From Proteromonas lacertae (taxonomy: Eukaryota; Sar; Bigyra; Opalinata; Proteromonadidae): 64,000 nucleotides of DNA. Where the stretch lies: the NCBI GenBank assembly GCA_002245135.1, contig NGBS01000886.1, positions 62,001 to 126,000 on the forward strand. The letters run 5' to 3'. Below are positions 37,474 through 48,466 of the stretch, in pieces. The notes beneath the pieces were generated by a model. It made no database searches. It was not told the origin of the DNA and was given only the letters and a program-made list of their open reading frames with translations. A program made the translations under genes and the position numbers. Position 1 is the stretch's first letter, and every line of letters starts with the position of its first letter.

Positions 37474-40400
37474 ATGTCGAAGTTTAAATTAAAATGTAAG
37501 TCTTATTTTTATTTTATATTTTGTAATAGTTAATAATTTTCAATTAGAGATCAAAAAACAGATTAATGATTGGAGCCCTTATATCCAGATTTCAATTTCA
37601 GGTGATTTATTACAGAAGACAAAAACTAAAAGTTATAAAAGACTGCAAAATAATATCATATCGTGGGATGATCAGGTTATTTTTACTTATAACTGTAATG
37701 ATCTAAATAGATTGCATCAGCTATACTGTGTGATTGAAGTATATTCAGAAAAGAATAGCAAATCAGCAGAAACACCTTTTTTGGGTGATTGTGAAATTGA
37801 CCTCTACTCTTTATTTATAGGTCCTTCTGCTCACAGAATCGCTTTATCACACACAGTAATTGAAGCTGAATTAAAATTTGACTTGATTTGTATTCAACAT
37901 TCACTTTGTACAATCACAATTGACACATTATGTATAACTAATATACCAGAAGAAGAGAAGAAAATAATAATTAGTTGTGAGATCCCCAGTTCCAAGAAGA
38001 AGATATCCAAACAATTCATTAATACCAATGGTACAAAGTCACCTTGGTCAGTATTAAATGAAAGTTTACCTCCACTCACAGATTACTTCAGTTATTCAGA
38101 TTTATTCAATTATGATACAGGTTTAACCATCACAATTAAAGAACCTTCTACTCTTTTTACACAAAAGACTATTGGAGAGTGTAATATTCATTTTGATCCA
38201 CCAGCTATTAAATGTAAATCATCAGAAGCATCAGTTACCGATATTCCAATTCCAGGTTCAAATTTAAAATTAAGTGCATCTATCTCCATTTCAGATTTTC
38301 CAACTTATTTACAATGTAAACGTGGAGAACATATATTTACACGATTTGAAAATCATTATAATGATATTGAATACTATCCCTGTGGTAAAACACTTGATGA
38401 AAAACCATTACTTCAATTCAGTGAAAAAGTTCCGTTCTGTATTCCTTCCTTCAGTCCAACAATGTCAAAATATCCACTAACATTTGTATTAACCATTTCA
38501 GACGTTAAAGTAATATTGTCAAGACAAATTCCACAAAATGACTTGGAGCTAACCGCAAAAATTACCAAATATCCAACCGTTACTACGACATTCCAACACT
38601 CTAATTATACAGCTACCAATAATGCACAAACGATGACGTCATTGTTGAAAACTTCAAAATCATTACCAATTAATCCTCCTCCACAACCATTACCATCTCA
38701 ATCTCAGCCTATTCCAATATCAATACCTCAACCACAGCCACCAGTGTCAGTATCAGTTCAATCACCTATGAATAATACCAATTCAATAGAAAAATCAAAT
38801 GTAAACAATAAAAGATATTCTCCAAATAGACATTCAGTCAATGATATTTCTACTATAAACACTTCAAATATTTCATTGGAAAATTCATTAAATAATATAA
38901 GCAATACATCCATAATAGGAGATAATGAACAAAATAATACAACAGCTTGTACTACAACAACAACAACTACTACTACAGTTGATAAAAGTCATATATATTC
39001 ATTCAATGATGTAAAACTCCAAGATATCAATACACAATCCGTTTACTATTTAAACCATCGATATTTAATATTCTCCATCTCCAATAAGAATCAAAAAGGT
39101 GATTTATATTGTGAAGAATATATCTCATTACATAATATATTCAGTGGAGCTACTAAATATCATTTAATATTATATAATAGATACAATCTAACTGAGAAGA
39201 TTATTGTGGAGTTACAGATACATAGTGATACTAGTAGAACCGTATGTTTGTTTTTCAATAATATTGAATTGAGTAATTTACCAGAAGTAGATGATTTATT
39301 TTTAGAGTATTTTTTTTACTATTTATTTATATATTTAAAATAGAATACAATATGAAGATCAAAATATAGAATCAAAACGGCTAGAAGATCAAACTTTCTT
39401 TTTCCCACAACCCATCAATATATTTTATGATTTAAATTCAACAGCTTATCATTCGAAGGAATTACATATTCGATTAAAACAAGAATCACAAAAGAATAAA
39501 ATAATTGCTGAAAATAAAGTGTTATTTTTAAGTTTAGTTCCTTATAAGAATATGCAGCCATTATCACTAAATTTATTCCATGAAAGTAGTACATCAACAA
39601 ATACACCAATACAACTGTCTTGTACTGTATTAATAACGACTAATTTAGATAATACAAGTTTATTTGCTGAATATATTCAATTATCCAATGCAATATATGT
39701 AAATACAGATGGAATTCATATTCCTAAAGATTATAAATTATTAAAAGGATTATGTTATTATTTACAACCCTATTATTATAATAAAATAGAAGATGAACCA
39801 TCAGTATCAAAAGATAAATCAAATTCCAATGAATTATCACACAAACGAACAAAGTCTTTAAATGTGTTAGTAGGTGAGGTGGCATTATTAAAAAGTAATA
39901 TTGATTTACCATCACAATTATTACTAAAGATTGGATTAGATTATTTAATATTAGCTGATTTATATGATGCTGTATTAAGAGAAATTGGTTATGATATATT
40001 GAAAGTTAATGCTGTAGGTAATTCACTAGAAATCACATCTCCATCAATACAAATACAATGTAAATCATTCAAAGCCTCAGAATTATCTAAACAGATTGAT
40101 AAACAGATTGATTTACATCATGGTACAAGGGAAGTGGAAGTGTTTGCTGAGAATTCAAATGCTGTGGAAATTAATTTTGATAAAGTAATTCCTTCTGTAG
40201 ATAGAGGACATAAATCTGTTAATATTACATCACCACGTCAAATACAGAATGAATTGAATAAAGATATCAATACTAATACACCTCATTTACCACCATTGGC
40301 TTTTCATGTGCAACAGCCATTATCTGAACCATTAAGTCCAGCTTCTGATCATGAGACAAAATTTGATGTATTTTTTATATTATATTATATTATATATATA

Positions 40401-40941
40401 GAAATCAATAACACCATTTTTACCAGACAATTTCATGTATTATTCAATGATAGATCCAATTAATTTCATAATTCCGCCATTTCCAACTTATAGCCCATTA
40501 GAACAACTGTCTGAAGAAGCCTCTGAGTGTTATGATATATATTTACAATGTATGTGCCATCATTTTGTGAGAATTACTTGTCCAATTTGTGGATCTCAAC
40601 CATCCACTAATATTCGATATGAAATCATCCAATCAGAATGTCCCATTTGCCATGTAACGACTATGATTTCAAGAGTTAATAATAGTGAATCGTTACATAA
40701 GTGTAAGACATGTAATGTTGATACAATTCTTCATTCTGAAAATAAAACTGTTTGCTTGAGATGTAAATGTAATAAGTATATTTCAATACATTGCAGCTCC
40801 TGTAAACAGATTCCACAAGATGAGAAGAGATGGTACAGAATTGTATGTAAAAATTGTAAGAAAATCAATTTGGTAACTAGATCTGGTAAAAAGTGTGGTA
40901 ATTGTAAGACTTTATTACCTGATTTGAAAATATCAAAGTAA
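37474..40941 (+). CDS. C2-like/zinc-ribbon-array family protein B, 1120 aa
   Basis: Exons 37474-37495, 37530-39306, 39344-40367 and 40402-40941 with introns of 34, 37 and 34 nt. The N-terminal module parallels protein A: WSPYIQISIS, ISWDDQVIFTYN, LYCVIEVYSEKN, then LGDCEIDLYSLFIGPSAHRI. A second shared module has EEYISLHNIFSGATKYHL. A long Pro/Gln/Asn/Ser linker (38640-38990) is absent from A. The C-terminal ~135 residues repeat A's zinc array in the same order: CMCHHFVRITCPIC, CPICHV, CKTCNV, CLRCKCNKYISIHCSSC, CKNCKK, CGNCKT. The two copies are clear paralogues by order and spacing though the sequence is diverged. Cytosolic by appearance; function unknown. Confidence 0.78.
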
Positions 40942-41152
40942 AAGAAACAAATATTAATCATTATAATAAACTCTTTATAAATAATATATCTTAATTGTTG
41001 GTTTTAAAAGACATATTCATATTTCAATGATTATTAGGAAATATGTCAGAGATTAATATATTCTTTTGATGACTTTCTCAAAAACAATAGAAAAAATGTA
41101 TTCTTATCTTCCCATATACTTTTCTTCACGAAATGATCTTTGATATGGTGAG

Positions 41153-41163
41153 ACACAATTATT
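41153..41163 (+). promoter_or_regulatory. ACACAATTATT box upstream of transporter 1
   Basis: The 11-mer ends 12 bp before the ATG. The same 11-mer occurs at 42892-42902 and 44709-44719, each ending 20 bp before the start of transporters 2 and 3. Likely a shared promoter or initiator element. Confidence 0.45.
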
Positions 41164-41175
41164 AAAAAAATCAAA

Positions 41176-42664
41176 ATGAAACCTGAACCAGAAGTTTTAA
41201 AAACACAAAGAAGATGGTATCAAATACCCAAGAGATATGTAGTTTCATTTATGCTAACCTTAGGAGCAACTCTTGTATATTAATCAAAATTAATCATTAG
41301 GGGTATTTTGTAAGAGTAGCTATATCAGTTACAGCCATGCCAATGATGGAAGAATATGGATGGACTGGTATAATTGAAATATTCATTTTTTATAGAAATG
41401 CAAAAAGGTACTATTCTATCATCATTTTATTGGACTTATACTGCTTTTCAAATCCCCGGTGGAGCAATACCAACCAAATATGGAGGAGTATATCTTTTTT
41501 TAACACAACTTAAATATCAATTTCTTTAACAACACACTCCTGCATTGGGAACAGGTATTCTTGCTACAGCTTTTCTCTCATTTCTATTTCCAATATGTTC
41601 TGATTATCCTTGGCTTATGTATATTATTGTTAGTCAATCATATTAATAGAATGGCTTTAAGAATTGTAATGGGTGGATTTCAATGTATTATGTTGCCAAC
41701 GATGCATGCTATGTTAAGCCATTGGGTTCCTCCACAGGAATTTAGCTTTCATACTGCTTTTTGTTGGACAAGTACTGGAATTGGAACTGCTTTAGGAGAT
41801 TATTTTGCTGGTTTAATTCAAGATAAATATGGATGGCGAAGTGTATATTATGTATATGGTTTATTGTGTTTATTTTGGAGTATATTATGGTTTTCATTTA
41901 TCAGAAACAAGCCAGAAGAAGATGAAACTGTAAGTTATGATGAAATTCGAACCATTCAATCTCCAAGTGAAGTAATTTCTAATATGGATAAATTATCAGT
42001 TGATTCAATGAAACTTGATGAAGATAAGAGTAACAAACCCATTCCTTGGTTATCCTTCTTTACTAATAAAGCATCATTGGGATGTATAATGGGTATTTTT
42101 GCATATAATTGGGGTTATCATATGTTAGTAACATATATGCCAACTTATATGCAAAAGATGTTAAATATTGATACTTCCAAAGCAGCTTTTGTGACTATGT
42201 TCCCTTTTCTGTTTTTGGCTGTTGTTAATATAGTTGGTGGTTTATTTGCAGATTGGTTATTGGCAAAAGGAGTAAAGAGAATTTATCTTAGAAAAGTAAT
42301 ATTTATAGTAAGTTCACTTCTTTCTGGAGTTTGTTTAATGGCTTCTACTTACACTTTAAATATTTATGTTTGTGTAGTTTTAATGACATTATCTGTTGGT
42401 ATTTCTTCATTCTCTACAATAGGTGTTTCTCCGAATATAATGGAAATTTCTCCTTCATTTTGTGGAGTTTTGTTGGGAATATGTAATGGTATTGGAGGAA
42501 TAAGTGGAATTGTTAGTCCTATCATAACAGCTGCTATAATTGGAGATAATCCAACGCAGAAGGAGTGGCATTTGGTTTATATTATTCCATGTGTATTGTA
42601 CGTACTGTCTTGCGTAGTGTTTGGAATATGGGGAAGTGTTGAACCTCAACCTTCACTTAATTAA
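41176..42664 (+). CDS. SLC17-like MFS transporter, tandem copy 1
   Basis: Exons 41176-41274, 41301-41367, 41396-about 41489, about 41535-41618 and 41650-42664 give ~452 aa. MFS features: an amphipathic start (PKRYVVSFMLTLGATL, TM1), the FAT/IPTKYGG loop, then MHAMLSHWVPPQEFSFHTAF, which matches the SLC17 motif around P-x-x-H-A-M-W-x-x-W-x-P-P-x-E. Twelve hydrophobic segments can be counted. SLC17-type carriers move organic anions or phosphate with Na+ or H+; the substrate cannot be read. Intron 3 (41488/41490-41534/41535) has no AG end. About 380 bp (41706-42086) are almost identical to copy 3, indicating gene conversion. Confidence 0.85.
41488..41535 (+). other. Non-GT-AG intron in transporter 1
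   Basis: Frame and homology require TKYGG to join TPALGTG, removing 45-48 nt. There is no AG before ACTCCT. The options are GT...AC (41488-41535) or AT...CA (41490-41534). It shares GTATATCTTTTTT and TTTCTTTAA with the introns of copies 2 and 3. Confidence 0.6.
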
Positions 42665-42891
42665 TTCATTTTGTAAATATTATTAAATATTTTTCTATTA
42701 TTTCAAATTTTGTATTAACTGTACATAAATACTATTATTTTAACAAAAATAATCAAATTCTTCATATAATTAGAAATGAGTGATGATTTCGTTCATATAC
42801 ATCACAATTTTATATGTAACTAAAATAATCTCAAGAAAATAAGCTATGCACTTCCAAAATAATCTATCATTTCACCTCATATGTGAAAAAA

Positions 42892-42902
42892 ACACAATTA
42901 TT
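42892..42902 (+). promoter_or_regulatory. ACACAATTATT box upstream of transporter 2
   Basis: Same 11-mer as at 41153 and 44709, with ATG 20 bp downstream. In copies 2 and 3 the whole 30-bp segment to the ATG is nearly identical. Confidence 0.45.
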
Positions 42903-42922
42903 TTGCTATTTTTGTTTTTTAA

Positions 42923-44481
42923 ATGAAGCCTGAACCAGAGATTTTTAAATCACAAAGAAAGTGGTATCAAATACCTAAGAGATATATTGTTACATTGATG
43001 CTAACATTAGGTGCAACTCTTGTATAATTGTCGCTTAATTGAATTAGGAATACTTTGTCAGAGTGTCTATTTCAATAACTATTTTACCGATGGGTGATGA
43101 ATTTGGATGGAATGGTATACATTAGATTGTTGTGATTCTAGAAATGACAAAGGGTACTATACAATCATCATTCTTTTGGAGTTATGCATTTATGCAATTT
43201 ATTACAGGTGCGTTTGCTACTAAATATGGAGGAGTATATCTTTTTTATAAGAAATTCAAAACAATTTCTTTAATATACAACTCCTGTATTTGGAATTGGC
43301 TTACTTGCAAGTTCTTTTCTATCATTTTTAACTCCATTATGCTCATATAATGTATCTGTTATGTATATTGTTTAATCATTTAATTGTTTTTTAGAATGGC
43401 ATCAAGAATAATTATGGGATTATTCCAAGCAACAATATTTCCAACAATGCATGCTATGTTAAGCCATTGGGTTCCTCCTCAGGAATTTAGCTTTCATACT
43501 GCTTTTTGTTGGACAAGTACTGGAATTGGAACTGCTTTAGGAGATTATTTTGCTGGTTTAATTCAAGATAAATATGGATGGCGAAGTGTATATTATGTAT
43601 ATGGTTTATTGTGTTTATTTTGGAGTATATTATGGTTTTCATTTATCAGAAACAAGCCAGAAGAAGATGAAACTGTAAGTTATGATGAAATTCGAACCAT
43701 TCAATCTCCAAGTGAAGTAATCTCTAATATGGATAAATTATCAGTAGAGTCTATGCGATTAGATGAAGATAAGAGTAACAAGCCCATTCCTTGGTTATCC
43801 TTCTTCACTAATAAAGCATCTTTAAGTTGTATTATAGGAATGACAGGTTATAACTGGGGATTTTTTACACTTGTTACTTACATGCCAACTTACATGCAAA
43901 AGATGTTGAATATAGAAACATCAGAAGCAGCATTTCTCACAATGTTTCCATACTTGTTTTTAGCATTTGTAAATGTAGTTGGCGGATTATTTGCAGATTG
44001 GTTATTGGCAAAAGGAGTTAAAAGAATTTACATCAGAAAATGTACTTTTATAATAAGTATATTACTCTGTGGAGTATGTTTAATGGGTTCTGTATATATA
44101 TATATTACTAATTATTCATATAGACATTCACTCTAAATAAATATTTGTGTGTGGCTTTAATCACTTTATCTGTTGGTATTGCTTCATTTGCAACTATTGG
44201 AATTTCACCAAATATAATGGAAATATCTCCTTCATTCTGTGGAGTATTGTTGGGAATATGTAATGGGACAGGTGCTGCTAGTGGTATGGTTAGTCCTATT
44301 ATCACAGCTGCAATAATTGGAGATAATCCTACTCAAACAGAAGTATATATTTTTGTTTTTATTATTATTTATTATTTTATAGTGGCATTTAGCATATATT
44401 CTACCATGTGTATTGTATGTACTGTCTGCAATAATGTTTGGACTTTGGGGAAGTGTTGAACCTCAAATAGCTCTTAATTAA
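42923..44481 (+). CDS. SLC17-like MFS transporter, tandem copy 2
   Basis: Seven exons: 42923-43021, 43048-43114, 43142-43235, 43279-43362, 43395-44091, 44124-44342 and 44383-44481, about 452 aa. Same motifs as copy 1, including MHAMLSHWVPPQEFSFHTAF and LFADWLLAKGVKRIY. The intron 43236-43278 fits AT...AC (5' ATATCTTTTTT, 3' TATAC). Two further introns (44092-44123 and 44343-44382) are absent from copies 1 and 3, which are uninterrupted at these sites. The first intron is identical in sequence to that of copy 3. The adjoining conversion tract is slightly more diverged than between copies 1 and 3. TAA stop. Confidence 0.85.
43236..43278 (+). other. AT-AC intron candidate in transporter 2
   Basis: Removing 43 nt from ATATC to TATAC joins GGAGGAGT to AACTCCT and restores TKYGG-V-TPVFGIG. 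The 5' end ATATCTTTTT resembles the U12 consensus ATATCCTTT; TTTCTTTAAT resembles the U12 branch site but lies only about 5 nt from the 3' end. Confidence 0.6.
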
Positions 44482-44708
44482 TAAATATTTTAAAATGTTG
44501 TTAATCATTACTTCTTCTTTAATAAATATTGTATGAATATTGGATTATAATGATTGAAATCATTCCTTAAATCGCCAATAGTCATTTGAAACAAGATTCA
44601 TTGCATTATTGATTTTTTTATACATTTATCATGCCATTGAGTTGTTTCATGTTATAATATACTCTCTGCTTTATTAAACATAATAGTATATGAGAAAATG
44701 ACAAAAAA

Positions 44709-44719
44709 ACACAATTATT
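44709..44719 (+). promoter_or_regulatory. ACACAATTATT box upstream of transporter 3
   Basis: Third occurrence of the 11-mer, 20 bp before the ATG at 44740. Confidence 0.45.
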
Positions 44720-44739
44720 TTGATTCTTTTGTTTTTTAA

Positions 44740-46224
44740 ATGAAACCTGAACCAGAGATTTTTAAATCACAAAGAAAGTGGTATCAGATACCTAAGAGAT
44801 ATATTGTTACTTTTATGCTAGCTAGTGGAGGTACTCTTGTATAATTGTCGCTTAATTGAATTAGGAATATTTTGTTAGAGTGGCTATGTCAATAACAGCA
44901 ATGCCTATGATGAAAGAATTTGGATGGAGTGGTATTATTAAATTGTTTATTTGTTAGAAATTCAAAAAGGAACACTTTTATCTTCGTTCTTTTGGAGTTA
45001 TGCATTTATGCAATTCTTAACTGGTGCGTTTGCTACTAAATATGGAGGAGTATATCTTTTTTATAAGAAATTCAAAACAGTTTCTTTAATATACAACTCC
45101 TGTGTTTGGAATTGGATTAATTGCTAGTAGTTTTCTATCGTTTTTAATTCCTATATGTTCATTTAATATCTCAGTATTGTATAGTTTCAATTTATTACTC
45201 TTAAATTAGAATTGCTTTGAGAGTTGTTTTAGGTTTGTTTCAGGCTACAATGCTTCCTACAGTTCACGCTATGTTAAGCCATTGGGTTCCTCCACAGGAA
45301 TTTAGTTTTCATACTGCTTTTTGTTGGACAAGTACTGGAATTGGAACTGCTTTAGGAGATTATTTTGCTGGTTTAATTCAAGATAAATATGGATGGCGAA
45401 GTGTATATTATGTATATGGTTTATTGTGTTTATTTTGGAGTATATTATGGTTTTCATTTATCAGAAACAAGCCAGAAGAAGATGAAACTGTAAGTTATGA
45501 TGAAATTCGAACCATTCAATCTCCAAGTGAAGTAATTTCTAATATGGATAAATTATCAGTTGATTCAATGAAACTTGATGAAGATAAGAGTAACAAACCC
45601 ATTCCTTGGTTATCCTTCTTTACTAATAAAGCATCATTGGGATGTTTAGTTGGATTATTTGCATATAATTGGGGTTTTGCTACTCTTGTAACTTACATGC
45701 CAACTTACATGCAAAAGATGTTAAATATTGATACTTCTAAAGCAGCATTTCTCACAATGTTTCCTTTTCTGTTTTTGGCATTTGTAAATGTAGTTGGTGG
45801 ATTATTTGCAGATTGGTTATTATCAAAAGGAGTAAAGCGATTATATTTACGTAAAACTCTATTTATTGTTGGCTCATTATTAGCAGGAGTATGTTTAATG
45901 AGTTCTACATTTACTATAAATTTATATATGTGTGTTATATTAATGACATTGTCAGTTGGGCTTGCTGCATTTTCAACAATTGGTGTTTCTCCTAATTTAA
46001 TGGAAATTACACCATCTTTCTGTGGAGTTTTACTTGGAATCTGTAATGGCACAGGTGCTGCTAGTGGAATAGTAACACCAATTATAACGGCTGCTATAAT
46101 TGGAGATAATCCAACTCCCAAAGAATGGCATTATGTTTATATAATTCCATGTGTATTATATGTATTATCTTCAATAATATTTGGAATGTGTGGAAGTGTT
46201 GAACCACAAATAGAACTTAATTAA
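44740..46224 (+). CDS. SLC17-like MFS transporter, tandem copy 3
   Basis: Five exons (44740-44838, 44865-44931, 44958-45051, 45095-45178, 45210-46224), 452 aa. Conserved features are EYFVRVAMSITAMPMMKEFG, the ATKYGG loop, MLSHWVPPQEFSFHTAFCWT and EEDETVSYDEIRTIQ in the central cytoplasmic loop. The C-terminal half holds six hydrophobic segments and ends VEPQIELN. It is convergent with the minus-strand glycosyltransferase (70 bp between stops). Functional divergence among copies would lie mainly in the N- and C-terminal helices, since the central part is homogenised. Confidence 0.86.
45052..45094 (+). other. AT-AC intron candidate in transporter 3
   Basis: Same layout and length (43 nt) as in copy 2, with one base change inside. 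It joins TKYGG-V-TPVFGIGLIASS. No AG acceptor keeps the frame. Confidence 0.6.
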
Positions 46225-46294
46225 TAGTATATGAATTTTTATTTTTTTATTTTTAATAAAACTATCCACAAAAAATAATTCATTATTAAATACA

Positions 46295-48313
46295 TTAAAA
46301 CAAAAAACTTTTACTTCTATTGTAAACTAACAAAAATGTAGCAGGAGGAACTGACTCAACAACAGCAAATTTTCCTTCTACAAAATTATTAAACTGACCA
46401 TCATACCTAATATATTCAACACGCTTTATAAATTTACACAATTTTATACCAAATGGAGTTACAGCTTTTATGAAATAAAGATCAAAAGTAGTTAAAGAAT
46501 CAACATAATATGGAACATGTTGTACAACCATTTGTAAATATTTTTTAGACAATATTTGAAATGCACCACCAATATATTCAACTCCTAAGAAACCTCTATC
46601 ACCAGTTACATCACAATCTGTATTACTTAAATATTTTACTATATTATTAGGAGAAAATAAGATATTGGGATGTAATTGTATAACATGTTCTAAGTTTGTA
46701 TAATAATTCAATAAATATTCATATAACAATCTCAACCTAGTAGTTTTAGTTTCACCAACATGAGTTATATTCCATACAAATATATCATTATTCTCATTCA
46801 ATTCACTATATAAGAATTCTACTGGATAACTATCTCCATTTTCATCTATAAATGGAACACCAACTACAAACATATAACTAACAGTTTTATTATTAATTGT
46901 CTTTAAATCACCATATGTTTTCCTATATATTGTTCTAAATACAAAATCATAAGGTTCAGTGAGAATAACAATTAATATACTACAATTACTCAGATTTGGT
47001 GAAAATAATATTAAATTCGTATAATTCTTTGCATTAGAATATACACGTTGTAAAGGCTTAGTATTTATTCCAGTTTCATATTCATTGAAATCAGTATCTT
47101 TACAAAATGATTTACTATTTTGTATACAATCATTTATATAATTAATATGTATTTTCACTAACTTTTCATATCTCTTTTTCACTTCATTAAAATTAGTCTT
47201 TGGAATGTGTGTCTTTTTGATCCAATAGACATTCTTAAAATTCTCAAGTAATGATAAATCACTTATAAAGAAGGAAGCTAAACTAAATGTACTTCGACTA
47301 GTTAATATTAATTCATTAGCCATTCCTAATATCGTCATATCAGTTATTGCATCAACATCACTATGAATAGAATAAGCACCACGTGTATGAGTTTTTTCAC
47401 CTCCATCAATAATAACTTCATAAGGAGAACCTTCCTGCTTTACAATTGTGTCTAAAAAAGTACTATCTGATGTAAAATACCAAACAACGTTATTATGATT
47501 TTTTGATAAATTCTTGGCTTTTTCTATAAATGTATATTCTTGTCCCGGTACCAAAAACCTTTCAGTATCAATAAAATCTCCAAATCCTGACCTCATATGC
47601 ATTCCAATTAAATATTTACCTTTTACACTTTCTTTAAGCTGATTTATTTTTGTTTGATAACGTGGTTTTAATCTAAACATTTTAGTGTAGAATTTATGAG
47701 AAATTTGATTTCCCATCATTCGATTACTTCCTATTCTATCTATTAAACCTAATTCTAATACTCTTTGGTTATTCTTGAAATATTTTACCACATATTCTGT
47801 CCAACAAAATTGAGTTTCAACAACCAAAATTTTATGAGGTGATTTTAATACTTGTTCTATTTTCCACATTGAATGTATGCCATACATTAATATTGCATCA
47901 TTAGCTGTTGATCTGTTGACTATTATATTAAATCAAAATCATAATATACATTCAACTACAATATTTGGAATAGGAAAATCAAAGATCTTATAAAATCTAG
48001 TCCATTGTGTCACTATGATAATATGATAAAATATACTATAAAACACTTTCCATTGCAAAAGAGCAATAGTAAATATAGTTGCTATAGAGATTAAACGATT
48101 ATTCAACCCTCCTACCATTAAAGGATGATACACTAACACTTTCTTGTCATCATGATTTATATTGTGACTTGCATGAAACAGTTTGTATTTTTCTAGAGTT
48201 TTTTCGAAGGGTGTTAAATTTTTAGGTTTCTCTTCAAAATTATATGTCGTATATAATAACAAGGCTAGATTAAGTGCAATAATAACTATTATCAATGGTA
48301 GTATCCATCTCAT
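46295..48313 (-). CDS. Two-module membrane glycosyltransferase (fucosyltransferase-like plus GT31-like)
   Basis: Exons 48037-48313, 47950-48012 and 46295-47919 (introns 24 and 30 nt) give 654 aa. A type II signal anchor is at residues about 4-22 (ILPLIIVI start). Module 1 has MVGGLNNRLISIATIFTIAL and GMHMRSGFGDFIDTERFL, the H-x-R-x-G-D pattern of GT-B fucosyltransferase-like folds. Module 2 (about 390-654) resembles beta-1,3-galactosyltransferases: FRTIYRKTYGD, FVVGVPF, FLYSELNENNDIFVWN and a YYTNLEHVIQLHP strand where GT31 enzymes carry the DxD site. That DxD is not present here, so module 2 may be inactive or use another site. Golgi location is inferred. Confidence 0.7.
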
Positions 48314-48466
48314 TATTGATTTTTAAAAAGAAAAATGTGAAGCAAAGCTTGAGGTTTGTAAATGAATAAAAATTAAAATAGAGGTTGTATGATGTTTTGC
48401 TTCATTTTATTATGATAATACAACAGATTAAAGTACTAAACAATGAGGAAGAACATTACTTACTTA

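Noticed and set aside
41561-41649. Upstream extension of the transporter 1 main exon in one open frame
   Set aside because: Copies 2 and 3 have stops in the matching frame, while a 31-nt intron gives a protein conserved in all three copies.
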